64,000 bases of DNA, taken from assembly GCF_025673445.1 (NCBI RefSeq), contig NZ_JAOVQN010000013.1, positions 1 through 64,000 of the forward strand, given 5' to 3'. Source of the stretch: Ruegeria_B marisflavi (GTDB taxonomy: Bacteria; Pseudomonadota; Alphaproteobacteria; Rhodobacterales; Rhodobacteraceae). The notes beneath the pieces are model-generated. The model was not told the origin of the DNA and did not search any database. It saw nothing but the letters and a program-made list of their open reading frames with translations. Positions 49,340 through 57,516 of this stretch are shown here, one piece after another. Numbering within the stretch: position 1 is the stretch's first letter; the number at the start of each line of letters is the position of its first letter. Made by a program: the position numbers and the translations under genes.

Positions 49340-51853
49340 CTAGCCGCACTTGGAATGGCCGCAGCTGCGGCAGGTCATGCAGCCTTCGACCATCTGCATG
49401 TCGAACTGGCCGCAACTGGGGCAGGCCTTGCCGCGCGGTGCATCGCCGTTCACGACCTGCGCCTGCGGGTCCGATTTCAGGCCCATGCCCTCGCCTTCGA
49501 GAAAGCCGATGGCGATCAGGTGCTGTTCGATCACGCCGCCGATGGCTGCCAGGATCGAGGGGATGTATTTGCCCTTGACCCAGGCACCGCCGCGCGGGTC
49601 GAAAACGGCCTTCAGCTCTTCGACAACAAAGCTGATATCGCCGCCGCGCCGGAACACGGCCGAAATCATCCGGGTCAGTGCCACGGTCCAGGCGAAATGC
49701 TCCATGTTCTTGGAATTTATGAACACCTCGAACGGGCGGCGGTGGCCGTTGATGATGATGTCGTTGATGGTGATATAGAGCGCATGCTCGCTGTCGGGCC
49801 ACTTGATCTTGTAGGTGTTGCCTTCGAGATGTTCGGGCCGGTCCAGCGGCTCGGACATATAGATGACGTCGCCATGGGGTGTCATCGGTTCGTCATCGGA
49901 TTTGGCGACGACGGTGGGGGCCTCTCCATCACCGAATAGTAGCCAACCGGCCGAAACACCAAACACTTTTGACGCAGCCTCAGCTCCTTCTTTGGAAAGT
50001 ACTTGCGAGCCATTGGGGGCTACCCAATTGGAATATCGGCTGCGGCTAACTTTGATAGCGTCCGAGGCTTCTTGTTGAGTAGTGTATCCTGCCCTTTCCT
50101 GCGCCCATTTTAGACGTTCGGCAGATGTCTTAAGATTTGGAAGGTCGTCTTTCTTCTTCTCCGCCACGCTCAACACACTCCCGGTCACATCATTGGGTCG
50201 GTAGGTGGTGCAGCCCTTGCAGCCCAGATCCCAGGCCTGCATGTAGACATCCTTGAAATCGTCGAACGAGATATCCTCGGGGCAGTTGATGGTTTTGGAG
50301 ATCGAGCTGTCGATCCATTTCTGCGCCGACGCCTGCATCCGCACGTGATCGGCGGGCGCCAGTGTCTGGGCGTTGACGAAATAGTCGGGTAGGGGTGTGT
50401 CGCCGAACTTGTCGCGCCACATCTGCACGGCGTAATCGACCACCTCTTCCTCGGTCCGGCTGCCGTCCTTTTGCAGCACCTTGCGGGTATAGGCATAGGC
50501 AAAGACCGGTTCGATCCCGCTGGAGACGTTGCCGGCATAAAGCGAGATGGTCCCGGTGGGCGCGATCGAGGTCAGAAGCGCGTTGCGGATGCCGTGAGTG
50601 CGGATCGCCTCGCGCACATCCTCGTCCATGGCCCGCATGGTGCCGGAGGCCAGGTATTTCTCGGCATCGAAGAGCGGGAAGGCGCCTTTTTCCTTGGCCA
50701 GTTCGACCGAGGCGAGATAGGCGGCGCGGGCGATGGCGTGCAGCCAGTCCTCGGTCTGTCTTGCCGCCTCGTCGCTGCCATAGCGCAGGCCCAGCATCAA
50801 GAGCGCATCGGCCAGCCCGGTCACGCCCAGCCCGATCCGGCGCTTGTTCTGCGCTTCGGCGGCCTGTTCGGGCAGCGGGAATTTCGAGGCATCGACCACG
50901 TTGTCCATCATCCGCACGGCGGTGGCGACCAGTTTTTGCAGCGCTTCGGGGTCCAGCTCTGCCTCGGCCTCGAACGGGGCCTTGACCAGCCGCGCCAGGT
51001 TGATCGAACCCAACAGGCAGGCGCCATAGGGGGGCAGGGGCTGTTCGCCGCAGGGGTTGGTGGCGGCGATGGTTTCGACATAGTTCAGGTTGTTGGCCGC
51101 GTTGATGCGGTCGATGAAGATCACGCCCGGTTCGGCATAATCATAGGTGGCCTGCATGATCTTGTTCCACAGGGCGCGCGCCTCGACCGTGTGATAGATC
51201 TTGCCGTCGAATTGCAACTCCCACGAGCCATCGGCCTTGACCGCCTCCATGAAGGCATCGGTGACCAGCACCGACATGTTGAACATGCGCAGGCGGGCGG
51301 GGTCGGATTTGGCGGCGATGAACTGTTCGATATCGGGATGGTCGCAGCGCATGGTCGCCATCATCGCGCCGCGGCGGGAACCGGCGGACATGATGGTGCG
51401 GCACATGGCATCCCAGACATCCATGAAGCTGAGCGGCCCCGAGGCATCGGCGGCGACGCCTTTTACATCGGCGCCGCGCGGGCGGATGGTCGAGAAATCG
51501 TATCCGATGCCGCCGCCCTGCTGCATGGTCAGCGCCGCCTCTTTCAGCATCTCGAAGATGCCGCCCATGCTGTCGGGGATCGTGCCCATGACAAAGCAGT
51601 TGAACAGCGTCACCTGCCGCGCGGTGCCCGCACCGGCGGTGATGCGCCCGGCGGGAAGATATTTAAAATCCTCCAGCGCAGTATAGAATTCCTGTTCCCA
51701 GTGCCGGGGATCCTTCTCGACCTGCGCCAGATCGCGGGCGATCCGGCGCCAGCTGTCCTCGACCGTCTGGTCGATCGGGGTGCCGTCCGCCTGTTTGAAA
51801 CGGTATTTCATGTCCCAAATCTGCTCGGCGATGGGGGCGGCGAAACGGCTCAT
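49340..51853 (-). CDS. nrdJ: adenosylcobalamin-dependent (class II) ribonucleotide reductase with inserted HTH domain
   Basis: An 837-residue class II ribonucleotide reductase that makes deoxyribonucleotides using coenzyme B12. Active-site residues are N266, C268 and E270 (ATNPCGEQPLPPYGACLLG), with redox cysteines C86 and C279. The C-terminal TSCPD-type domain (KWPDSEHALYITINDIIING, RRGGDISFVVEELKAVFDPR) and zinc-ribbon tail (CPSCGQ, CMTCRSCGHSKC) are present. Between the barrel and the TSCPD domain, residues about 571-645 are a Cro/C1-type helix-turn-helix domain in low-GC DNA; I know no class II reductase described with this. The frame is intact through it. The start gives the family N-terminus. 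Two NrdR-like boxes lie upstream. Confidence 0.93.
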   Translation of the reverse strand: MSRFAAPIAEQIWDMKYRFKQADGTPIDQTVEDSWRRIARDLAQVEKDPRHWEQEFYTALEDFKYLPAGRITAGAGTARQVTLFNCFVMGTIPDSMGGIFEMLKEAALTMQQGGGIGYDFSTIRPRGADVKGVAADASGPLSFMDVWDAMCRTIMSAGSRRGAMMATMRCDHPDIEQFIAAKSDPARLRMFNMSVLVTDAFMEAVKADGSWELQFDGKIYHTVEARALWNKIMQATYDYAEPGVIFIDRINAANNLNYVETIAATNPCGEQPLPPYGACLLGSINLARLVKAPFEAEAELDPEALQKLVATAVRMMDNVVDASKFPLPEQAAEAQNKRRIGLGVTGLADALLMLGLRYGSDEAARQTEDWLHAIARAAYLASVELAKEKGAFPLFDAEKYLASGTMRAMDEDVREAIRTHGIRNALLTSIAPTGTISLYAGNVSSGIEPVFAYAYTRKVLQKDGSRTEEEVVDYAVQMWRDKFGDTPLPDYFVNAQTLAPADHVRMQASAQKWIDSSISKTINCPEDISFDDFKDVYMQAWDLGCKGCTTYRPNDVTGSVLSVAEKKKDDLPNLKTSAERLKWAQERAGYTTQQEASDAIKVSRSRYSNWVAPNGSQVLSKEGAEAASKVFGVSAGWLLFGDGEAPTVVAKSDDEPMTPHGDVIYMSEPLDRPEHLEGNTYKIKWPDSEHALYITINDIIINGHRRPFEVFINSKNMEHFAWTVALTRMISAVFRRGGDISFVVEELKAVFDPRGGAWVKGKYIPSILAAIGGVIEQHLIAIGFLEGEGMGLKSDPQAQVVNGDAPRGKACPSCGQFDMQMVEGCMTCRSCGHSKCG
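49925..50143 (-). other. Cro/C1-type helix-turn-helix domain inserted in nrdJ
   Basis: The translated segment is a complete XRE-type fold: helix 1 SAERLKWAQERAG, helix-turn-helix TTQQEASDAIKVSRSRYSNW (592-610), then VLSKEGAEAASKVFGVSAGW and LLFGDGE. This LSxEGAExxAxxFGVSxxWLLxGxG ending is that of phage-type repressors. By hand count 120 of 240 bases in 49921-50160 are G or C, far below the flanking reductase sequence. It sits in the flexible linker after RPNDVTGSVLSV. Confidence 0.8.
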
Positions 51854-51909
51854 CGGATGATTCCCTCGTGCTGGAAGAGGTATCCAGCTTAAACCAAATG
51901 TGAGGTGCG

Positions 51910-51956
51910 CCACAACAGCTTGATGCCGGAGCGGGGTGAGCTACAATATCAAGGTA
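51910..51956. promoter_or_regulatory. candidate tandem NrdR boxes upstream of nrdJ
   Basis: CCACAACAGCTTGATG (51910-51925) and CTACAATATCAAGGTA (51941-51956) both match the conserved C-A-A-x-A...G core of the NrdR box and are 31 bases apart start to start, the spacing usual for paired NrdR sites. They lie between nrdJ and the divergent DUF1489 gene. Confidence 0.45.
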
Positions 51957-51983
51957 GCCTTGGGACGACTCTGTGGGAAAGCT

Positions 51984-52415
51984 GTGGATAACTACGTCAA
52001 CTTGATCAAGCTCAGCGTCGGTTCGGAAAGCGTCGACAGCCTGGCCGAATGGCAGGCGACGCGGCGGGCGCAGACGCCGGACGGGTTGCCGCGCCATGTC
52101 ACCCGTATGTGGCCCAAGCGCGAGGGGGAGATCCTGAATGGCGGGTCGATCTATTGGGTGATCAAGGGGTTGATCCAGTGCCGACAGCGGGTGCTGCGGA
52201 TGGACGAGGTCACCGGACAGGATGGCACCCGGCATTGCGCGCTGGTGCTTGACCCCGAATTGCACCGCACCCACAGCACGCAGAAACGCCCGTTCCAGGG
52301 CTGGCGCTATCTGAACCCTGCCGACACGCCGCCCGACCTGCCCAAGGGACGCGCGCAGGACGATGCGCTGCCCGAGGACCTGAACCGGGCCTTGGCCGAG
52401 ATCGGGGTGATCTGA
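51984..52415 (+). CDS. DUF1489 family protein
   Basis: A 143-residue DUF1489 protein, conserved in alphaproteobacteria and of unknown function. VNLIKLSVGSESVDSLAEWQ, RHVTRMWPKREGEILNGGSI, YWVIKGLIQCRQRVLRMDEV and RPFQGWRYL are family features. I prefer the GTG at 51984, which gives MDNYVNLIKL; an in-frame GTG at 51936 would overlap the candidate NrdR boxes. It is divergent from nrdJ and converges with a LysR gene, three bases from its stop. Confidence 0.82.
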   Translation: MDNYVNLIKLSVGSESVDSLAEWQATRRAQTPDGLPRHVTRMWPKREGEILNGGSIYWVIKGLIQCRQRVLRMDEVTGQDGTRHCALVLDPELHRTHSTQKRPFQGWRYLNPADTPPDLPKGRAQDDALPEDLNRALAEIGVI

Positions 52416-52418
52416 GCC

Positions 52419-53291
52419 TCAGCCGGTCCAGGGGCTGTGGCGCAGGATTTCGGCGAATTCCTCGACCAGCTGCGGAAACTGGGTCCGGGTGTGGATCAAG
52501 AGTGACACGCTGCGCTGCTCCTCCAGCCCGGCGATGGGGCGGAACGCCAGCTCTTTCGGCTGCACCTGCGCGACCGAGCGTGGCAGGATCGTCACCCATT
52601 TCCCCGTGCGCACCATCGCCAGCAACGAATGGGTGTTGTGCACGGTGATCCGGGCGCGGGGCAGGGCGGCGCTTATCTCGGGCGCCTCGATCAATGCGCA
52701 CAGGTTGTTGCGGATGAAGCCTGAGGCAAGGATAGCTTCGATATCGGGCGGCTGCGGCTGTTGCGCCAGCGGGTGACCGGGTGCGCAGAGCAGGCCAAAG
52801 GCATCCTCGAACAGGATCTCGCTTTCGACCCCGTTCAGAACCGGCCGACCGGAGACAATGCCCAGATCGGCTTGCCCTTGCAGCATCGCGTCAACCACCC
52901 GGCCGCTGTCCATGTCGCGCAGCTCCAACTCGAGCGCGGGATGGCGTTGCATCATCGTCTCGATCGCGGCTGGCAGCGCCAGGCCCGAGGCCGAAGGGAT
53001 CGAGGCCACCCGCAGCAGCCCCTGTGGCGCCCGCGCCGCCGCCTCGATCGCCTGCACGGTGTCATCGAACTGGCGCAACTGCTGTTGGGCAAAGCGGAAC
53101 ACTTCTTGCCCCAGCGGGGTCAGGCGGTTCTTGCGCTCGCTCTCGAACAGGCGCTGGCCCAGATGTTCCTCGAGCTGTTTCAGGGTCATCGAAAGGGCGG
53201 ACTGGGTCCGCCCCATCCGCATGGCGGCATCGGCCAGGTTGCCGGTCTGCGCGACCGTGCTGAAACAGCGTAGCATCTCGATCTTGATCAT
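52419..53291 (-). CDS. LysR family transcriptional regulator
   Basis: A 290-residue LysR regulator with an N-terminal helix-turn-helix (MLRCFSTVAQTGNLADAAMR, MGRTQSALSMTLKQLEEHLG, RLFESERKNRLTPLGQEVFR) and an effector-binding domain (LLRVASIPSASGLALPAAIE, QADLGIVSGRPVLNG). It is divergent from the aldehyde dehydrogenase gene by about 100 AT-rich bases with inverted repeats, so it very likely controls the catabolic operon that runs to the BCCT transporter. Its inducer would be that operon's substrate. Confidence 0.92.
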   Translation of the reverse strand: MIKIEMLRCFSTVAQTGNLADAAMRMGRTQSALSMTLKQLEEHLGQRLFESERKNRLTPLGQEVFRFAQQQLRQFDDTVQAIEAAARAPQGLLRVASIPSASGLALPAAIETMMQRHPALELELRDMDSGRVVDAMLQGQADLGIVSGRPVLNGVESEILFEDAFGLLCAPGHPLAQQPQPPDIEAILASGFIRNNLCALIEAPEISAALPRARITVHNTHSLLAMVRTGKWVTILPRSVAQVQPKELAFRPIAGLEEQRSVSLLIHTRTQFPQLVEEFAEILRHSPWTG

Positions 53292-53300
53292 GGGTTCAGA

Positions 53301-53329
53301 AAATTTGAAATTTCCTTAAGAAGTTTAAG
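53301..53329. promoter_or_regulatory. candidate LysR operators for the catabolic cluster
   Basis: Two palindromes lie close together in the divergent promoter gap: AAATTT-G-AAATTT (53301-53313) and CTTAA-GAAGT-TTAAG (53315-53329). The region is strikingly AT-rich compared with its surroundings. Confidence 0.4.
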
Positions 53330-53393
53330 TTTGACCGATGTGGCGGGCAGAGTCCACCATGACCCAATTCATTCGAGGAACTGGGCCAGAGGC

Positions 53394-54845
53394 ATGTCGG
53401 ACACAAAACTGAATCTCATCGCGGGCGAATGGCTGGCGGGCGAAGCCGAAATCGAAAACCGCAACCCGTCGGACCTGAGCGATCTGGTTGGCATTTTCGC
53501 ACAGGCCAGCGCCGATCAGCTTGACGCGACGCTGCAACAGGCCCGGCGCGCACAGGCGGAATGGGCCGCCTACGGGATGGAGCGCAAGCAGGCGGTGCTG
53601 ATGGCCATCGGCACCGAGCTGATGGCCCGGGCCGAGGAGCTGGGAACATTGCTCAGCCGCGAAGAGGGCAAACCGCTGGCCGAGGGCAAGGGCGAGGTCT
53701 ATCGCGCCGGTCAGTTCTTTACCTATTACGCCGCCGAATGCCTGCGCCAACTGGGCGAGAATGCCGATTCTGTGCGTCCGGGTGTCGAGGTCGACGTGCG
53801 CCGCGAGGCGGTGGGTGTCGTTGCGGTGATCAGCCCATGGAACTTTCCCACCGCAACCGCCTCGTGGAAGATCGCGCCGGCGCTTTGCTATGGCAACGCG
53901 GTGGTGTGGAAACCGGCCAATATCACCCCCGCCAGCGCCGTGGCGCTGACCGAGATCATCGCGCGCCAGGATATCCCCAAGGGCCTGTTCAGCCTGCTGA
54001 TGGGCTCGGGTCGCAGCATCGGTCAACGGCTGGTGGAAAGCCCGCTGGTCAACGCGATTTCCTTCACCGGTTCGGTGCCGGTGGGCAAGGGCATCGCATC
54101 GGCCGCGATCCAGAACCTGACCAAGGTGCAGATGGAAATGGGGTCCAAGAACGCGCTGGCGGTGATGGATGATGCCGATCTGGATCTGGCCGTGACGCTG
54201 GCGTTGGGCGGGGCCTTTGGAGGCACCGGGCAGAAATGCACCGCAAGCTCACGGTTGGTGGTCCATGCCGCCATCCACGACGCCTTTGTCGAGAAGCTGG
54301 TGGCAGGCACACAGGTGATGAAGGTGGGTCATGCGCTGGCCGAGGGCACCCAGATGGGGCCGGTGGTGAGCCAGCAGCAACTGGCCGAGAACCTTGCCTA
54401 TGTCGATCTGGGCAAATCCGAGGGCGCCGAACTGGCCTGCGGCGGCCAGCGGCTCGATATGCCGCAGGACGGCTATTACATGTCGCCCGGTGTGTTCCTG
54501 AACACCACCAACACCATGCGCATCAACCGCGAAGAGATGTTCGCGCCGCTCACCAGCGTGATCAAGGTCGGCAGCTATGACGAGGCGCTGAGCGTGGTGA
54601 ATGATACCAATTTCGGCCTGACCTCGGGGATCGTCACCCAGTCGCTGGCGCGTGCCACCCATTTCCGCCGCAACGCGCGCACCGGGGTGGTGACGGTGAA
54701 CCTGCCCACGGCTGGCACCGATTACCATGTGCCGTTTGGTGGCCGCGGCGACAGCTCTTACGGGCCGCGCGAACAGGGCAAGGCCGCGGCCGAGTTCTAT
54801 ACCACGGTCAAGACCGCTTACATCAGCGCGGGGGCGCCACAATGA
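53394..54845 (+). CDS. aldehyde dehydrogenase (alpha-ketoglutarate semialdehyde dehydrogenase-like)
   Basis: A 483-residue NAD(P)-dependent aldehyde dehydrogenase. Catalytic C282 is in GGTGQKCTASSR and general base E248 in QMEMGSKN; ISPWNFPTATASWKIAPAL and ISFTGSVPVGKGI bind the cofactor. Similarity in pattern to alpha-ketoglutarate semialdehyde dehydrogenases (LNLIAGEW, EGKPLAEGKGEVYRAGQFF, PFGGRGDSSYGPREQG) suggests a semialdehyde of a dicarboxylic acid as substrate, but this is inference. It is the first gene of the cluster after a divergent LysR gene and overlaps the next gene by ATGA. An earlier in-frame start at 53331 lacks a ribosome site. Confidence 0.9.
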   Translation: MSDTKLNLIAGEWLAGEAEIENRNPSDLSDLVGIFAQASADQLDATLQQARRAQAEWAAYGMERKQAVLMAIGTELMARAEELGTLLSREEGKPLAEGKGEVYRAGQFFTYYAAECLRQLGENADSVRPGVEVDVRREAVGVVAVISPWNFPTATASWKIAPALCYGNAVVWKPANITPASAVALTEIIARQDIPKGLFSLLMGSGRSIGQRLVESPLVNAISFTGSVPVGKGIASAAIQNLTKVQMEMGSKNALAVMDDADLDLAVTLALGGAFGGTGQKCTASSRLVVHAAIHDAFVEKLVAGTQVMKVGHALAEGTQMGPVVSQQQLAENLAYVDLGKSEGAELACGGQRLDMPQDGYYMSPGVFLNTTNTMRINREEMFAPLTSVIKVGSYDEALSVVNDTNFGLTSGIVTQSLARATHFRRNARTGVVTVNLPTAGTDYHVPFGGRGDSSYGPREQGKAAAEFYTTVKTAYISAGAPQ

Positions 54846-55822
54846 GCTATCGCATCGACGGCCTGCAATATGCCAACTGGTCGGAAAAGATCTTTCGCCA
54901 GTTGCGCGCGGGCAATGTCGATGCGGTGCATGTCACCATCGCCTATCACGAGAGCTTTCGTGAGACGGTCCTGAATTTCGAGAAATGGAACCGCTGGTTC
55001 GAACAATACCCCGACCTGATCATGAAGGGGCAATGGGCCGGGGATATCGACATCGCGCGCGAGACCGGGCGCACCGCGATCTTTTTCGGATTTCAGAACC
55101 CCAGCCCGATCGAGGACGATATCGGCCTGGTCGAGATCCTGCATACGCTGGGCGCGCGCTTCATGCAGTTGACGTACAACAACCAGTCGCTGCTAGCGAC
55201 CGGCTGTTACGAGGCCGAGGATGCCGGCATCACCCGGATGGGCCGTCAGGTCATCAAGGAGATGAACCGGGTGGGGCTGGTGGTGGACATGAGCCATTCC
55301 GCCGACCGCTCGACCATCGAGGCCGCCGAGATCTCGGAGCGCCCCATCGCGATCACCCATGCCAACCCGCATGACTGGGCCCCGGCCCTGCGCAACAAGC
55401 ATGACGACGTGATCCGGGCGGTGACGGAAAACGGCGGGATGCTGGGCTTTTCGGTCTACCCCCATCACCTGAAGGACAAGTCCGACTGCACGCGGGACAG
55501 CTTCTGCGAGATGATCGCGCGCACCGCCGAGCGGTACGGCGTCGAGCATCTGGGGATCGGCACCGACCTGTGTCAGGACCAGCCCGACAGCGTGGTGGAA
55601 TGGATGCGCACTGGCCGCTGGTCCAAGGAGGTCGACTTTGGCGAGGGGTCCGCCAGCGCGCCGGGCTTCCCCCCGATGCCGCACTGGTTCCAGGACAATC
55701 GCGATTTTGGAAATATCGAGAACGGGTTACGCGCGACCGGCCTGAGCAAGGACGAAGTGGCCGGGATCATGGGCGGGAACTGGTACAGGTTCTTTGCCCA
55801 GAACTTCGTCTCGCAAGGATGA
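54842..55822 (+). CDS. M19 (renal dipeptidase) family protein lacking the first metal site
   Basis: A 326-residue amidohydrolase-fold protein of peptidase family M19. It keeps the second metal-site histidines, H152 (VDMSHSA) and H173 or H177 (THANPHDW), and the substrate-side D242 (GIGTDLCQ). The N-terminal H-x-D of true dipeptidases is replaced by IDGLQYANW, and the bridging glutamate position reads Q85 (FGFQNPSP), so it cannot have the normal two-metal site. A similar M19-like protein (PA5396) lies beside the dimethylglycine genes dgcAB in Pseudomonas aeruginosa. A role in breakdown of a betaine-like compound is therefore plausible. It overlaps both neighbours by ATGA. Confidence 0.85.
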   Translation: MSYRIDGLQYANWSEKIFRQLRAGNVDAVHVTIAYHESFRETVLNFEKWNRWFEQYPDLIMKGQWAGDIDIARETGRTAIFFGFQNPSPIEDDIGLVEILHTLGARFMQLTYNNQSLLATGCYEAEDAGITRMGRQVIKEMNRVGLVVDMSHSADRSTIEAAEISERPIAITHANPHDWAPALRNKHDDVIRAVTENGGMLGFSVYPHHLKDKSDCTRDSFCEMIARTAERYGVEHLGIGTDLCQDQPDSVVEWMRTGRWSKEVDFGEGSASAPGFPPMPHWFQDNRDFGNIENGLRATGLSKDEVAGIMGGNWYRFFAQNFVSQG

Positions 55823-57516
55823 GAGAGATGGACACCGCCCCGAACAGGCAAATCCAGCGCAGGGATCCGGCGACAGTCATGCGGCTGTCACGCCTGGGGT
55901 CGCTGCATCAATGCCGCCTCAGCTTCATGCGCATCCTGACCCGGCGCATGGCGCGCGAGAACTGGAGCTTTTCGCGCCCCGTGTTCGGCATCGACGCGGC
56001 GGGCGTGGGCCATGCGGTCTATACCGCGCAGGGACCCGACCGCGCCTATTCGCTGGTGGCATTTGCCCATGACCTGCCTCCCGAGATGCGTTCGGACCGG
56101 GTGATCGCCACCGCATGGGATGCGACATTCACCCTGTTCGATGGCATCCCGACCGAGGATGATATCAACCGGCTGTCGCAGAACGTGCCGCTGCAAGAGG
56201 CGGGCCGGGTCAGCGAGCGCGAGATCTCGGTCAGCCGGGCCAACCGGTCGGTGCGGCTCTGGGCGCATGTGGTCGATGCGCTGGCGAGCGGACAGCAGCC
56301 CGACCGCGCCGAAATCGACAAGGTGGGCTATCTGATGCGCACCACCGCCGTCTATGGTTCGGGCAAACTGGGCGCGGCGGATCGTGAGCAGATTGCCGAC
56401 CGCCCCGAGATGCAGGTGCCGTTTCAGGCCGAGATGCTGTCGGTCTATCTGACCCGTGTTTTCGTGCGCGATCTGGTGCAGCATATGGCGCGGGCCAAGG
56501 GCGGCGAAGGCGCGGTCGATCTGGACCCGGCGCTGGCGCGGCGGATGGGCATCGGCAATTCCACCGGTCTGGGCATGGCGCCCTATATCGTCAACCATCC
56601 GGTCCTGTTCAACAACTGGGTCATGGCCCGCGAAGAGGCGATTGCACGCGTGCGCGGCGTCTCCACAGCCAGCCCCGACGAGGCTGCGCAGTTCCGCCGG
56701 ATGCTGAGGCGCAGCGAGGTGTCGCTGAGCCAGTGGCGTTCCGAACACCCGATTCAACTGGCCAAGCTGGCCGATCTGCGCCGCGACATGGAGGTGCTCT
56801 CGCGCCATGTGGCGGGCGACGACCTGCTGAACGATCACCCCTGGGACCGGCTGATGCGCTGGGCCGAGGGCGCGCTCAGCGAGGAGGGGCAGGAACTGGT
56901 CGCCTCGCTGATCCTTGAACCCTATCCCGATCTGGTGGACGGTCTGGCAAGCTGTATGGCCGATGGCAATCCGGGTGCGTTTCGTATCGACGGAGCGATG
57001 CCGATCTCGGAGCTGCGCGCGCTGATCGCGGCCAGCTACGCCTGGGCCTTTGATCTGGACTGGACGGCGCCCGAAAACTGCGCGCGCGCCTGGTATGTCT
57101 CCGAGGAGAAGCTGGAGCCGCGTCTGGGCGAGCGCTTTGACGAGCCGATTGCCGACTATGAACAGCCGCTGGCCCCGGCCCGCGATGCGGCGGCGGCCCA
57201 TGCGGCGCTGGCCGATTGGGGTGGTGCCCGTCCGGTGGCCGAGTTCTTGTTGGCCCATCCCGAACACCGCCACACCGTGCGCCGTGCCCAGATGAGCCGC
57301 GTGGCCCCCTATGGCGAGATCCACGACAACACAATCAGCGCCTCGGTCCTGCCCATCGACATGCTGCGGGCAAAGTTGGCCTTCTTTGGTGCCATCCATT
57401 TCGACCCCCGTTCGGACCGCTGGGTTCGGATCTGTATGTATGCCGGCGCGCCGTACCCCGAGGATCTTTCGCCCGAGACGGCGGATGACTGGGTTTACCC
57501 GGAGGTTCCGGCATGA
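55819..57516 (+). CDS. 565-residue protein of unknown function in catabolic operon
   Basis: I do not recognise this family. The ATG at 55819 overlaps the dipeptidase-like stop (ATGA); an in-frame ATG nine bases later is possible. The protein is rich in Arg, Glu and Trp, soluble and mostly helical. Notable strings are LGSLHQCRLSFMRILTRRMA near the N-terminus, GIDAAGVGHAVYTAQGPDRA, GNSTGLGMAPYIVNHPVLFN around residue 255, and a C-terminal stretch VAPYGEIHDNTISASVLPID. No signal peptide or membrane helix is visible. Its tight coupling with DUF3726 and the Ldh-family gene indicates a part in the same pathway, perhaps as an enzyme of a new family. Confidence 0.75.
   Translation: MREMDTAPNRQIQRRDPATVMRLSRLGSLHQCRLSFMRILTRRMARENWSFSRPVFGIDAAGVGHAVYTAQGPDRAYSLVAFAHDLPPEMRSDRVIATAWDATFTLFDGIPTEDDINRLSQNVPLQEAGRVSEREISVSRANRSVRLWAHVVDALASGQQPDRAEIDKVGYLMRTTAVYGSGKLGAADREQIADRPEMQVPFQAEMLSVYLTRVFVRDLVQHMARAKGGEGAVDLDPALARRMGIGNSTGLGMAPYIVNHPVLFNNWVMAREEAIARVRGVSTASPDEAAQFRRMLRRSEVSLSQWRSEHPIQLAKLADLRRDMEVLSRHVAGDDLLNDHPWDRLMRWAEGALSEEGQELVASLILEPYPDLVDGLASCMADGNPGAFRIDGAMPISELRALIAASYAWAFDLDWTAPENCARAWYVSEEKLEPRLGERFDEPIADYEQPLAPARDAAAAHAALADWGGARPVAEFLLAHPEHRHTVRRAQMSRVAPYGEIHDNTISASVLPIDMLRAKLAFFGAIHFDPRSDRWVRICMYAGAPYPEDLSPETADDWVYPEVPA

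Noticed and set aside
49925..50143. Reading the nrdJ low-GC segment as an intein or a separate phage repressor gene
   Set aside because: No intein splice motifs are present, the segment lacks its own start and stop codons in frame, and the reductase frame runs through it without interruption.
51854..51983. Cobalamin riboswitch before the B12-dependent reductase
   Set aside because: The gap to the divergent gene is too short and I see no B12-box-like sequence.
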